A stretch of DNA of 64,000 nt from Lonepinella sp042468235 (lineage in GTDB: Bacteria > Pseudomonadota > Gammaproteobacteria > Enterobacterales > Pasteurellaceae): positions 1-64,000 of the forward strand of contig NZ_CP170386.1 in assembly GCF_042468235.1 (NCBI RefSeq). Direction: 5' to 3'. The translations under genes and the position numbers were made by a program. A model generated the notes under the pieces. The model ran no database searches and was not told the origin of the DNA. It was given only the letters and a program-made list of their open reading frames with translations. Of the stretch, positions 17,166 to 26,228 are shown piece after piece. Numbering within the stretch: the first letter of the stretch is position 1; every line of letters begins with the position of its first letter.

Positions 17166-17621
17166 TTATTTAGTTTGATTTAAACGTTTTAACGCATCAA
17201 TCGCTGGTCGCGAAACATGATCGCCACGAGCTGCGGATTTTTCATACCATTGTTTGGCGGTAATGAGATTTTTTTCTACCCCAATACCGTTTTCATACAG
17301 ATAACCGAGCCAATATTGTGAAGTAATATCACCACGATTCGCCGCTGTGGTAAAGGCATCAAAGGCTTTGCTTGGCGATTTGGTTACGCCCTCACCATTT
17401 AGATACATCAAGCCGATATAGCGTGATGCTTTCATATCGCCTTGTCCAGTGGCTTGTTGTAATAACGGCATGGCTTGGGAGAAAGATTGTTGTTTATATA
17501 GTTCTACGCCTTGCAGCATTACGGTTCGAGCTTGCTCTTGCTCTGGGGTATGGGTTGGTTGAGATACCGCACTGCAAGAAGCTAATAAAAGTGGAAAAAT
17601 AAGATAGCTGTATCGTTTCAT
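17166..17621 (-). CDS. Sel1-repeat lipoprotein
   Basis: This 151-residue protein has a lipoprotein signal: MKRYSYLIFPLLLASC with lipobox LLASC, acylated Cys16. Two to three Sel1-like repeats follow (ASRYIGLMYLNGEGV, SQYWLGYLYENGIGV near 71 and 107), ending in a basic tail. It probably sits in the outer or inner membrane, facing the periplasm, as a protein-interaction adaptor. It is the first gene of a pair with the secreted hydrolase downstream. It resembles the exported Sel1 protein at 14818 only at the repeat level. Confidence 0.85.
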   Translation of the reverse strand: MKRYSYLIFPLLLASCSAVSQPTHTPEQEQARTVMLQGVELYKQQSFSQAMPLLQQATGQGDMKASRYIGLMYLNGEGVTKSPSKAFDAFTTAANRGDITSQYWLGYLYENGIGVEKNLITAKQWYEKSAARGDHVSRPAIDALKRLNQTK

Positions 17622-17717
17622 TAAATATCTACTCTATATTGAATTGTTGGTTTAAGTTAGGACTGTTAATTAGCTCAAAAGTTCTAGGATTATTTCTGCT
17701 ATTTTAATAATAGTGAA

Positions 17718-17746
17718 TTGAATTTCACCGCACTTTCTTGTACAAT
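17718..17746 (+). promoter_or_regulatory. pyrG promoter with a USS in its spacer
   Basis: TTGAAT (17718-17723), a 17-bp spacer and TACAAT (17741-17746) form a good sigma70 promoter 62 bp before pyrG. The spacer contains the uptake signal ACCGCACTT at 17727-17735. Confidence 0.65.
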
Positions 17747-17808
17747 GTTTTCCCGTCCTGATACAACGTATCTCATTTATTTTTCACTATCAAAACAAGA
17801 TTTCACTT

Positions 17809-19437
17809 ATGACAACCAATTATATTTTTGTAACAGGCGGTGTAGTTTCATCGTTAGGTAAAGGTATTGCTGCAGCGTCCTTAGCCGCTCTTTTAGAAGC
17901 TCGTGGCTTAAATGTCACTATTATGAAACTCGACCCCTATATTAACGTTGACCCTGGTACCATGTCGCCAACCCAACACGGCGAAGTGTTTGTGACCCAA
18001 GACGGTGCGGAAACCGATTTAGATTTAGGTCACTACGAACGTTTTATTCGTACCAAAATGACCAAACGCAACAATTTCACCACCGGTAAAATTTATTCCG
18101 AAGTATTACGCAAAGAGCGTCGTGGTGATTATTTGGGTGCGACAATTCAAGTGATTCCACATATTACCAATGAAATCAAAGCACGTGTGATTGACGGTGC
18201 AGCAGGTCATGATGTGGCCATTATTGAAGTGGGCGGCACCGTGGGGGATATTGAATCGCTGCCATTTTTGGAATCTTTACGTCAGCTTGCAGCACAAGTG
18301 GGGCGTGAACGTACCATGTTTATGCACTTAACCTTGGTGCCTTATATTCCAACCGCCGGCGAAGTGAAAACCAAACCGACCCAACATTCGGTGAAAGAAT
18401 TATTGTCTATCGGGATTCAGCCTGATGTGTTAATTTGCCGTTCAGACCGTATGGTGCCGAGTAATGAGAGGGCTAAAATAGCGTTATTCTGTAATGTGCC
18501 GGAAAAAGCGGTGATTTCCTTAAAAGATGTGGATTCTATTTATCAAATTCCGGCATTATTACAATCGCAAGGTTTAGATGATTTCGTCTGCAAGCGCTTC
18601 CATTTAGATTGCAAACCAGCAGATTTATCGGAATGGGAGCAAGTATTATATCGCCAAGCCAATCCAACGGGTGAAGTCACCATCGGTATGGTGGGTAAAT
18701 ATGTAGAATTGCCTGATGCCTATAAATCTGTCAATGAAGCTTTAAAACATGCGGGATTAACTAATCGTTTAACGGTCAACATTAAGTATATTGACTCGCA
18801 AGATGTGGAAACGAAAGGCGTTGAGATTTTGAAAGGTGTGGACGGTATTTTAGTGCCGGGCGGTTTTGGTTATCGTGGTGTGGAAGGCAAGATCCTCACT
18901 GCTCAATATGCTCGTGAGAATAACATTCCTTATTTAGGCATTTGCTTAGGTATGCAAGTCGCCTTGATTGAATATGCTCGTCATGTGGCTGGATTAACTC
19001 AAGCGAACTCTTCTGAATTTGATAAAGCCTGCCCACAACCTGTGGTGGGTTTAATCACCGAATGGCAAGATGCCACAGGCCAAGTCGAAACTCGCACCGA
19101 TAAATCCGATTTAGGTGGTACCATGCGTTTGGGGGCACAACAATGTCATTTAGTTGATGGTTCTAAAGCGCATGAGCTTTATGGCAAAGAAACTATTGAA
19201 GAACGTCACCGTCACCGTTATGAAGTGAACAATACCCTATTACCACAAATTGAAAAAGCGGGCTTGAAAGTGACAGGTTTAAGTGCGGATAAAAAATTAG
19301 TTGAGATTATTGAAGTACCAAATCACCCTTGGTTTGTGGCTTGTCAATTCCACCCAGAATTTACATCCACACCGCGTGATGGACATCCATTATTTGCTGG
19401 TTTCGTGAGAGCGGCGAAAGAAAATCAGAAAAAGTAA
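17809..19437 (+). CDS. pyrG: CTP synthase
   Basis: PyrG aminates UTP to CTP using glutamine and ATP. In 542 residues the synthetase domain (about 1-265) has the P-loop GGVVSSLGKGI near 11-21, and the C-terminal class I glutamine amidotransferase (about 290-540) has the nucleophile motif GICLGMQ near 379-385 and the catalytic CQFHPEF near 515-521. Length matches E. coli (545). It precedes eno, as in E. coli and many gammaproteobacteria, with a 127-bp gap. Confidence 0.98.
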   Translation: MTTNYIFVTGGVVSSLGKGIAAASLAALLEARGLNVTIMKLDPYINVDPGTMSPTQHGEVFVTQDGAETDLDLGHYERFIRTKMTKRNNFTTGKIYSEVLRKERRGDYLGATIQVIPHITNEIKARVIDGAAGHDVAIIEVGGTVGDIESLPFLESLRQLAAQVGRERTMFMHLTLVPYIPTAGEVKTKPTQHSVKELLSIGIQPDVLICRSDRMVPSNERAKIALFCNVPEKAVISLKDVDSIYQIPALLQSQGLDDFVCKRFHLDCKPADLSEWEQVLYRQANPTGEVTIGMVGKYVELPDAYKSVNEALKHAGLTNRLTVNIKYIDSQDVETKGVEILKGVDGILVPGGFGYRGVEGKILTAQYARENNIPYLGICLGMQVALIEYARHVAGLTQANSSEFDKACPQPVVGLITEWQDATGQVETRTDKSDLGGTMRLGAQQCHLVDGSKAHELYGKETIEERHRHRYEVNNTLLPQIEKAGLKVTGLSADKKLVEIIEVPNHPWFVACQFHPEFTSTPRDGHPLFAGFVRAAKENQKK

Positions 19438-19564
19438 GATAAAACCTGATACTAGATCAAATTATTGTGATTTTTTGCAAGACAAATGCTACAAAGATCT
19501 ATACCATATCGGAATAGTTTTAAAAGACGAATTTTTAGATTAACTTAATAGAAGGAAAACAAAA

Positions 19565-20866
19565 ATGGCAAAAATTGTTAAAGTAATCGGTCGTGAAATC
19601 ATTGACTCACGCGGTAACCCAACTGTTGAAGCAGAAGTTCACTTAGAAGGTGGTTTTGTTGGTTTAGCAGCGGCTCCATCTGGTGCATCAACAGGGTCTC
19701 GTGAAGCCTTAGAATTACGTGACGGTGATAAATCACGTTTTTTAGGTAAAGGTGTATTAAAAGCAGTTTCTGCAGTCAATAACGAAATTGCTAAAGCAGT
19801 TATCGGTAAAGATGCATTAAACCAAGCTGAAATCGACCAAATTATGATCGACTTAGACGGCACAGAAAATAAATCAAAATTCGGTGCAAACGCTATTTTA
19901 GCAGTATCTTTAGCCAACGCCAAAGCTGCAGCAGCAGCGAAAGGTTTACCACTTTACGCTCACATTGCAGAACTTAACGGTACTCCGGGTCAATATTCTA
20001 TGCCATTACCAATGATGAACATCATCAATGGTGGTGAACATGCTGACAACAATGTGGATATTCAAGAATTTATGATTCAACCAGTCGGTGCAAAAACGTT
20101 ACGTGAAGCATTACGTATCGGTGCCGAAGTATTCCATAACCTTGCTAAAGTATTAAAATCTAAAGGTTTAAGCACTGCAGTTGGTGATGAGGGCGGTTTC
20201 GCACCTAACCTAGAATCTAACGCAGCAGCTCTTGCCTGTATCAAAGAAGCGGTAGAAAAAGCAGGTTATGTATTAGGTAAAGATGTGACTCTTGCTATGG
20301 ACTGTGCATCTTCTGAGTTCTACAACAAAGACAACGGTTTATACGAAATGAAAGGTGAAGGTAAAACCTTTACTTCTCAAGAATTTACACACTACCTTGA
20401 AAACTTAACCAAAGAATACCCAATCGTGTCTATCGAAGATGGTCAAGATGAATCAGACTGGGAAGGTTTTGCCTACCAAACTAAAGTATTGGGCGACCGT
20501 GTTCAATTAGTGGGTGATGACTTATTCGTAACCAACACCAAAATCTTGAAAGAAGGTATCGAAAAAGGTATCGCAAACTCTATCTTAATCAAATTCAACC
20601 AAATCGGTTCATTAACTGAAACCTTGGCGGCGATTAAAATGGCAAAAGATGCAGGTTACACCGCAGTAATTTCACACCGTTCAGGCGAAACTGAAGATGC
20701 AACGATTGCAGATTTAGCGGTTGGTACTGCAGCAGGTCAAATTAAAACAGGTTCAATGAGCCGTTCTGACCGTATTGCGAAATACAACCAATTAATCCGT
20801 ATTGAAGAAGCATTAGGCGACAAAGCACCGTTCTTAGGCTTAAAAGCGGTGAAAGGTCAAGCATAA
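19565..20866 (+). CDS. eno: Enolase
   Basis: Enolase interconverts 2-phosphoglycerate and phosphoenolpyruvate; in E. coli it is also a degradosome component. The full-length 433-residue protein starts MAKIVKVIGREIIDSRGNPTVE and has the signature LIKFNQIGSLTETL near 340-353, the catalytic Lys in this strand and the Mg ligands in the DCASSEFY and SIEDG motifs. AGAAGGAAAAC precedes the ATG. Codon use looks highly biased (GGT, GAA, AAA), fitting strong expression. It ends in a USS hairpin terminator. Confidence 0.98.
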   Translation: MAKIVKVIGREIIDSRGNPTVEAEVHLEGGFVGLAAAPSGASTGSREALELRDGDKSRFLGKGVLKAVSAVNNEIAKAVIGKDALNQAEIDQIMIDLDGTENKSKFGANAILAVSLANAKAAAAAKGLPLYAHIAELNGTPGQYSMPLPMMNIINGGEHADNNVDIQEFMIQPVGAKTLREALRIGAEVFHNLAKVLKSKGLSTAVGDEGGFAPNLESNAAALACIKEAVEKAGYVLGKDVTLAMDCASSEFYNKDNGLYEMKGEGKTFTSQEFTHYLENLTKEYPIVSIEDGQDESDWEGFAYQTKVLGDRVQLVGDDLFVTNTKILKEGIEKGIANSILIKFNQIGSLTETLAAIKMAKDAGYTAVISHRSGETEDATIADLAVGTAAGQIKTGSMSRSDRIAKYNQLIRIEEALGDKAPFLGLKAVKGQA

Positions 20867-20903
20867 TCTGAGTTGAATTAGATTAAAATATCTTAAAATT
20901 TGT

Positions 20904-20945
20904 ACCGCACTTTGGATCTAAAGAGAAAAAGTGCGGTATTTTTTT
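20904..20945 (+). terminator. eno terminator made of inverted USS
   Basis: ACCGCACTTT and AAAGTGCGGT form a 10-bp stem with a 14-base loop, followed by A and a run of seven T. It lies 37 bp after eno and just upstream of the following gene's ATG. Confidence 0.88.
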
Positions 20946-20968
20946 ACAACGTTTTTGAGAATAAAACC

Positions 20969-21376
20969 ATGTTACATTTAGTATTAGAAGATAAACACCT
21001 GATTGGTCAGAAAAAACATTTTGGTGCACATTCTACTGTGCATGATCATTTGGTGGTGATGTTTGAAGATGACGGTGAAACCGGTTATTTCTATGCCATG
21101 GATATGAATAATCAAGCACAACCTATCGTTGATAGTTTATATGTTTACGGAGTGGATAGCATTGAGGGACGACACGAGGCTCGCCAATTTCAAATTTGTT
21201 GGTCGGAAGATGGTAATCAAGCCTTTTTGTTAGTTAACGGTTATCCACATGCTAGTTTTGATTATACAAGATTAGTAGGTTACAACCACAGCAAATACCC
21301 ACTGCCAGAAATCACCAGTATGTGGTCGCATGAAGAAATTACCGATAAACTAGTGGCAGAATGGCTAAAAGTTTAA
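20969..21376 (+). CDS. Conserved hypothetical protein (possibly DUF2251)
   Basis: The ATG at 20969 gives 135 residues starting MLHLVLEDKHLIGQKKHFGA. An upstream in-frame start would run through the eno terminator and is unlikely. The sequence is mostly beta-strand-like, with a GYFYAMD motif and a C-terminal HEEITDKLVAEWL. No signal peptide or membrane segment is seen. A protein of similar size follows eno in H. influenzae. The function is unknown, and the family assignment is from memory. Confidence 0.75.
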   Translation: MLHLVLEDKHLIGQKKHFGAHSTVHDHLVVMFEDDGETGYFYAMDMNNQAQPIVDSLYVYGVDSIEGRHEARQFQICWSEDGNQAFLLVNGYPHASFDYTRLVGYNHSKYPLPEITSMWSHEEITDKLVAEWLKV

Positions 21377-21503
21377 CACCAGATTTATATTTATTCATCG
21401 GTTAAACCGATTATAATAATTTATGCAATCAGTTTGCCGATCGCTATATTTTTATACAGAATAGCAAGATTATTCCCCTTAAAAGATATAAAGGAAAGCA
21501 GTT

Positions 21504-22874
21504 ATGACAAAACATTATGATTATGTTGCAATTGGTGGCGGTAGTGGCGGTATTGCCTCGATTAACCGTGCGGCAAGTTATGGTAAGAAATGTGCGATTA
21601 TAGAAGCAAAACACTTAGGTGGTACTTGCGTCAATGTCGGTTGCGTACCGAAAAAAGTGATGTTCTATGGTGCTCAAATTGCCGAAGCGATTCATCATTA
21701 TGCCCCTGATTATGGCTTTGATGTGAACGTCAATAAATTCGATTTTTCAAAATTAGTTGAAAGCCGTCAAGCCTATATCGGTCGTATTCATACCTCGTAC
21801 GGTAATGTGTTAGGTAAAAATAATGTAGATGTGTTAAACGGCTTTGCTAAATTTGTCGATGCCAAAACCATTGAAGTGAACTATGCAGATGGTTCAAGTG
21901 AACAAGTTACCGCTGATCACATTTTAATTGCTACTGGCGGTCGCCCAAGTATTCCTAAAGTGAAAGGGGCAGAATATGGCATCACTTCTGACGGTGTATT
22001 TGCGTTAACGGAATTACCAAAATCCGTTGCGATTGTAGGGGCAGGTTATATTGCGGTAGAACTGGCTGGTGTGTTGAATAGCTTTGGTGTCAAAAGCCAT
22101 TTATTTGTACGTCAACACGCCCCATTACGTACTCAAGATCCATTAATTGTCGAAACATTATTAGAAGTATTAGCTCAAGACGGCATTCAGTTACATAAGC
22201 AAGCTATTCCTGAAGAAGTGGTCAAAAATGCAGACGGCACATTAACTTTAAAACTCAAAGATGGTCGTGAAACCACGTTAGAAAGTATTGTATGGGCGAT
22301 TGGTCGTGAACCAGCAACCGATGTGATTAATTTACAAGCTACTGGTGTGGCGACTAATGAATATGGATTTATCAAAGTGGATAAATTCCAAAATACCAAT
22401 ATACCGAACATCTATGCAGTAGGCGATATTATTGAAGGGGGGATTGAATTAACCCCTGTGGCAGTAGCAGCTGGTCGCCGTTTGTCCGAGCGTTTATTTA
22501 ATCATAAACCAAACGAGCATTTGGATTATAACCTTGTGCCAACTGTTGTATTTAGTCACCCCCCAATCGGCACTATCGGTTTAACCGAGCCACAAGCTAT
22601 TGAGCAATATGGCGAAGAAAATGTGAAAGTATATAAATCATCTTTCACCGCAATGTACACCGCAGTTACTCAACACCGTCAACCTTGCCGCATGAAATTG
22701 GTTTGTGTTGGTCAAGAAGAAAAAGTGGTAGGCTTACACGGTATTGGTTTTGGGGTAGATGAAATGATTCAAGGTTTTGCGGTGGCAATTAAAATGGGTG
22801 CAACCAAAGCCGATTTTGATAACACCGTTGCCATTCATCCGACAGGTTCAGAAGAATTTGTCACTATGCGTTAA
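21504..22874 (+). CDS. gor: Glutathione reductase
   Basis: Gor is an NADPH-dependent flavoenzyme that keeps glutathione reduced. The 456-residue protein has the FAD-binding GGGSGGIASINRAA near 10-23 and the redox-active disulfide CVNVGC (Cys42/Cys47) in GGTCVNVGCVPKK. The NADPH-binding GAGYIAVELAGVL is near 177, and the C-terminal dimer-interface motif HPTGSEEFVTMR supplies the catalytic His. RBS AAAGGAAAGC precedes the ATG. It is followed 25 bp later by an AhpD-like gene, suggesting a small thiol-redox unit. Confidence 0.97.
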   Translation: MTKHYDYVAIGGGSGGIASINRAASYGKKCAIIEAKHLGGTCVNVGCVPKKVMFYGAQIAEAIHHYAPDYGFDVNVNKFDFSKLVESRQAYIGRIHTSYGNVLGKNNVDVLNGFAKFVDAKTIEVNYADGSSEQVTADHILIATGGRPSIPKVKGAEYGITSDGVFALTELPKSVAIVGAGYIAVELAGVLNSFGVKSHLFVRQHAPLRTQDPLIVETLLEVLAQDGIQLHKQAIPEEVVKNADGTLTLKLKDGRETTLESIVWAIGREPATDVINLQATGVATNEYGFIKVDKFQNTNIPNIYAVGDIIEGGIELTPVAVAAGRRLSERLFNHKPNEHLDYNLVPTVVFSHPPIGTIGLTEPQAIEQYGEENVKVYKSSFTAMYTAVTQHRQPCRMKLVCVGQEEKVVGLHGIGFGVDEMIQGFAVAIKMGATKADFDNTVAIHPTGSEEFVTMR

Positions 22875-22899
22875 TCATTAGAATATAAGGAGTTTTATT

Positions 22900-23238
22900 A
22901 TGTTTGCAAATTGGAAAGAACAAACCTCGCATGTTAAACAATCTTTTGGGGCATTAGGTCAAAAATATCCCAAAATGTTACAAGCCTATGGTGCATTGAG
23001 TGCAGCTGCTACAGAAGGTAATGTGTTAGATCTCAAAACCAGAGAATTAATTGCATTAGCTGTAGCAGTAACAACGCGTTGCGAAAGCTGTATTTCAGTA
23101 CACGCAGCAGAGGCCGTAAAAGCGGGAGCCACGGAAGAAGAAGTTTCTGCAGCATTGGCAATGGCAATTTCGTTGAATGCTGGGGCAGCTTATACTTATT
23201 CTTTGCGTGCGTTAGAAGCGTTTAACGAACAGAAATAA
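22900..23238 (+). CDS. AhpD-like carboxymuconolactone-decarboxylase-family protein
   Basis: This 112-residue all-helical protein has the CMD/AhpD core ELIALAVAVTTRCESCISVH, where the CxxC pair (near Cys65/Cys68) plus the downstream His is the alkylhydroperoxidase D-type redox site. AAGGAG lies 7 bases before the ATG. It probably acts as a thiol peroxidase or reductase partner. Its position right behind gor supports a redox role, but the physiological substrate is not visible. Confidence 0.87.
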   Translation: MFANWKEQTSHVKQSFGALGQKYPKMLQAYGALSAAATEGNVLDLKTRELIALAVAVTTRCESCISVHAAEAVKAGATEEEVSAALAMAISLNAGAAYTYSLRALEAFNEQK

Positions 23239-23253
23239 ACCCAATAAAATATG

Positions 23254-23288
23254 CACCTTAATTTCATTTTAAGGTGTATCTCTTTTTT
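23254..23288 (+). terminator. gor operon terminator
   Basis: CACCTTAA, a seven-base loop and TTAAGGTG form a hairpin followed by a T-rich tract, between two convergent genes. It may act in both directions. Confidence 0.75.
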
Positions 23289-24315
23289 ATTTCCATTGTG
23301 TTTGGATAAACGGAATAATTTCTATCAAACAATCTTTAATCGGAATGACAGTTAAATTTTTCTCTACTTCTTTTCTAAACGGTGGGCAAAAAGCAATATG
23401 ACGATCTGATTGATTAATTGGTCTCCAACGACGTGGAATAGCGGATAAACGACTTGGGTAAAAACCAATTGTCGGAATATTTAGCGCTCCACAAATATGT
23501 AATGGGCCTGTCGATCCCGCAATAAACAAGTCCGTACAAGCTAAAGAATAAGTAAAATCCTGCAGACCATTATTTTTATCGTAAATAACGATATTTTTGT
23601 TGTTCACTATTTCTGCTAATTGATGGGCTTTTTCACTTTCGTTTGGACCAGCGGTTAGCACAATATGACAATCAAATTCTGCCAAAATCCCATTAATTAA
23701 CTCTGCATATTGATTTAACGATAAACTATTTGCCGATCCCCCTGTGCCACTATGCACAAATAGCCATTTTTTACTTTGATCAATATTTAGTTGCTGACTC
23801 AATAAAATTCGCTGCTTTTGTACCGCAGTTTGATCTAAGATTAAATAAGGAGGTTGTGGTTCAGACACAGTAATTTTATGATCTTTTAGAAATTGGCGGG
23901 ATAAATCCATATTATATTCAAATTCCGCCTTTTCCGAACGTGAACGCCGTTGAGTTAAACGATGATTATATAAAAATTGAAATAACTTGGTGGCCGGTGC
24001 AAGACGATAGCGAATACCCGATTGCCAAGTGAGTTTGGCGTTATACCAATCTGACACAAAACTGATCACCGCATCAAATTTTGTGTTTTTAATTTGGCTT
24101 AAAGTGCGGTGAAAATCAGCTGAGTTTTTTTTATCTTGGCTGTCAATAATGACATCATCAATATAAGGACAAAGTTCAGCTAAAGGTGCGGTGTAATGTG
24201 GCACTAAAGCAGTAATTTTGATATTCGGTTCAGACTGTTTGATTAACGCTAACGCAGGGAAAATAAGCATAAAATCACCGATTTTATCGTTGCGAATCAC
24301 GAGAAGTTTTTGCAT
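23287..24315 (-). CDS. Glycosyltransferase family 9 protein (heptosyltransferase-like)
   Basis: Family 9 enzymes transfer heptose or related sugars from ADP-activated donors in lipooligosaccharide core assembly at the inner face of the inner membrane. The 342-residue protein begins MQKLLVIRNDKIGDFMLIFPAL, the typical GT9 N-terminus with the D-K-IGD motif. The C-terminal half has a nucleotide-sugar-binding region with LFIAGSTGPLHICGALNIPTIG near 263-284. The acceptor cannot be read. It stands alone, divergent from rpsP, rather than in an LOS cluster. Its likely promoter lies in the 254-bp gap upstream. Confidence 0.87.
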   Translation of the reverse strand: MQKLLVIRNDKIGDFMLIFPALALIKQSEPNIKITALVPHYTAPLAELCPYIDDVIIDSQDKKNSADFHRTLSQIKNTKFDAVISFVSDWYNAKLTWQSGIRYRLAPATKLFQFLYNHRLTQRRSRSEKAEFEYNMDLSRQFLKDHKITVSEPQPPYLILDQTAVQKQRILLSQQLNIDQSKKWLFVHSGTGGSANSLSLNQYAELINGILAEFDCHIVLTAGPNESEKAHQLAEIVNNKNIVIYDKNNGLQDFTYSLACTDLFIAGSTGPLHICGALNIPTIGFYPSRLSAIPRRWRPINQSDRHIAFCPPFRKEVEKNLTVIPIKDCLIEIIPFIQTQWK

Positions 24316-24360
24316 GGGGCTTTCCTAAAAGATTGTTTAGGTTATTATAACCCTAAATAA

Positions 24361-24414
24361 AGTGGCAAGCCACAGCGTGGCGTTACTTGCTTAACCCTGT
24401 GCGTCAGTACAGGG
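24361..24414. repeat. Two adjacent GC-richer hairpins in the glycosyltransferase-rpsP gap
   Basis: A nested stem GCAAG-CCAC / GTGG-CTTGC (24365-24390) is followed immediately by CCCTGT / ACAGGG (24395-24414). They lie between the divergent glycosyltransferase gene and the rpsP promoter. No T-tract follows either hairpin, so they are not simple terminators. The function is unknown; a small extragenic palindromic element is possible. Confidence 0.4.
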
Positions 24415-24445
24415 CTGATTCCATGTTGTTACTATCGTTTTTTCC

Positions 24446-24473
24446 TTGCTTTTTTACTAAAAAAATGTATAAT
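24446..24473 (+). promoter_or_regulatory. rpsP operon promoter
   Basis: TTGCTT (24446-24451), a 16-bp spacer ending in an extended TG motif, and TATAAT (24468-24473). It lies about 97 bp before rpsP. A leader with a short hairpin-like CCTGCTCCTTCGGGTGGG follows, which may serve ribosomal-protein control. Confidence 0.75.
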
Positions 24474-24569
24474 TCTCAGGCTTTTTGTCTATATATACAG
24501 AGAAAAAAGTAAGTATTCCTGCTCCTTCGGGTGGGTTTTCTTTTATTATTAAATAATTAGAGGAAGGTT

Positions 24570-24818
24570 ATGGTAACCATTCGTTTATCTCGTGGCGGAG
24601 CTAAAAAACGCCCATTCTATCAAATCGTTGTGGCTGACAGCCGTTCACCACGTGACGGTCGTTTCATTGAGCGTGTAGGCTTTTTCAATCCATTAGCAAC
24701 GGGTAAGGCTGAACGTTTACGTTTAGATTTAGATCGTGTTAATGCGTGGTTAGAAAAAGGTGCAAGCCTGTCTGATCGTGTTTCTTCTTTGGTGAAAGAA
24801 GCACAAAAAGCAGCATAA
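24570..24818 (+). CDS. rpsP: 30S ribosomal protein S16
   Basis: S16 is needed for 30S assembly. The 82-residue canonical protein starts MVTIRLSRGGAKKRPFYQIVVAD, with GAGGAAGG before the ATG. It is first in the conserved rpsP-rimM-trmD-rplS operon. Confidence 0.98.
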   Translation: MVTIRLSRGGAKKRPFYQIVVADSRSPRDGRFIERVGFFNPLATGKAERLRLDLDRVNAWLEKGASLSDRVSSLVKEAQKAA

Positions 24819-24846
24819 TTAAATGATTTGAGTATAGGTGATTAAT

Positions 24847-25374
24847 ATGGAACAGCAACGTATTGAAGTGGTGGGCAAATTAGGCTCGACTTACGGTATT
24901 CGAGGTTGGTTACGTATTTATTCATCTACCGAATCCGCTGAAAATATCTTTGCTTATCAACCTTGGTTTTTAAAAATTAAAGGACAGTGGCAAGCTACAG
25001 AATTAGAAAGTTGGAAACATCATAATCACGAGCTGATAGTTAAATTAAAAAATGTCAATGATCGTGAAGTGGCTCAAACCCTTGCTAACGTGGAAATTGG
25101 TGTCGATTTGTCAGTTTTTCCAGCATTGGAAGACGGCGATTATTATTGGCACGATTTGATCGGTTGCCAAGTGGTCAATTTACAAGGCTATGCAATGGGG
25201 ATAGTGTCCGAAATGATGGAAACAGGTTCTAATGATGTCTTAGTGGTTAAAGCCACTCACAAAGATGCGTTCGGCAAACAAGAACGGTTGATTCCGTTTT
25301 TATATGAACAAGTAGTTAAAAGAGTCGATCTCACCACAAAGACGATTGAAGTGGATTGGGACGCTGGTTTCTAA
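24847..25374 (+). CDS. rimM: Ribosome maturation factor RimM
   Basis: RimM helps 16S rRNA processing and 30S head assembly by binding S19. The ATG at 24847, preceded by AGGTG at 24836-24840, is preferred over a GTG at 24838 and gives 175 residues starting MEQQRIEVVGKLGSTYGIRGW. It has the two RimM beta-barrel domains, N-terminal with KLGSTYGIRGWLR and C-terminal PRC-barrel with YYWHDLIGC near 100. It is the second gene of the operon. Confidence 0.96.
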   Translation: MEQQRIEVVGKLGSTYGIRGWLRIYSSTESAENIFAYQPWFLKIKGQWQATELESWKHHNHELIVKLKNVNDREVAQTLANVEIGVDLSVFPALEDGDYYWHDLIGCQVVNLQGYAMGIVSEMMETGSNDVLVVKATHKDAFGKQERLIPFLYEQVVKRVDLTTKTIEVDWDAGF

Positions 25375-25422
25375 TCTCAGGTACGCTGTGGCGCTTTTAA
25401 GTCGTAATATTCGGGGAAATTT

Positions 25423-26184
25423 ATGTTTATAGGGATCGTCACCCTGTTTCCCGAAATGTTTAAAGCAATTACAGAATTTGGGGTAACAGGTAGAGCCGTT
25501 AAACAAGATTTGTTAAATGTACATTGTGTGAATCCAAGAGATTATACTTTTGATAAACACAAAACCGTGGACGACCGCCCTTATGGCGGTGGACCGGGGA
25601 TGCTGATGATGGTGCAACCTTTGAGAGATGCGATTCATCATGCAAGAACGTTAGCAAATACAAATAACACCAGCGGTAAGAAAGTGAAAGTAATTTACCT
25701 TTCACCGCAAGGCCGTAAGCTCGATCAAGCCGGCGTAAAAGAACTAGCACAAAATGAGCAACTCATTTTAGTCTGTGGACGTTACGAAGGCATTGATGAA
25801 CGATTGATTCAAACCGAAATTGATGAAGAATGGTCAGTCGGAGATTATGTGTTAACAGGAGGGGAATTGCCTGCAATGACGTTGATTGACGCGGTGGCAA
25901 GATTTATTCCCGGGGTATTAGGTAAACAAGCTTCCGCCGAGGAAGATTCTTTTGCCACAGGATTATTGGATTGTCCGCATTATACTCGTCCTGAAGTGTT
26001 AGATGATTTAACCGTGCCAAGCGTGTTACTTTCGGGCAATCACGAAGAAATTCGCAAATGGCGATTAAAACAATCCCTTGAGCGAACGTGGTTACGTCGC
26101 CCTGAGCTACTGGAAAAACTAGCTCTGACTGACGAACAAAAGAAACTGCTGAAACAAATTCAATCTGAACAAGAGACAATTTGA
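25423..26184 (+). CDS. trmD: tRNA (guanine-N1)-methyltransferase
   Basis: TrmD forms m1G37 in tRNAs, preventing +1 frameshifts. It is a SPOUT-family knotted enzyme. The 253-residue protein has the SAM-binding knot motifs YLSPQGRKLDQ near 87 and CGRYEGIDERLI near 112, and GDYVLTGGELPAM near 138-150. The catalytic Asp lies in the ...LLDCPHYTRPEV region near 180. It is the third gene of the rpsP operon. Confidence 0.97.
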   Translation: MFIGIVTLFPEMFKAITEFGVTGRAVKQDLLNVHCVNPRDYTFDKHKTVDDRPYGGGPGMLMMVQPLRDAIHHARTLANTNNTSGKKVKVIYLSPQGRKLDQAGVKELAQNEQLILVCGRYEGIDERLIQTEIDEEWSVGDYVLTGGELPAMTLIDAVARFIPGVLGKQASAEEDSFATGLLDCPHYTRPEVLDDLTVPSVLLSGNHEEIRKWRLKQSLERTWLRRPELLEKLALTDEQKKLLKQIQSEQETI

Positions 26185-26228
26185 AACAGCTTAATCAGTT
26201 AATTCTAGTATTAAAAAAGGTTTAAAAA

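Noticed and set aside
21241..21249. Perfect DnaA box TTATCCACA
   Set aside because: It is a single copy inside a coding sequence, with no cluster or AT-rich unwinding element. It does not mark oriC.
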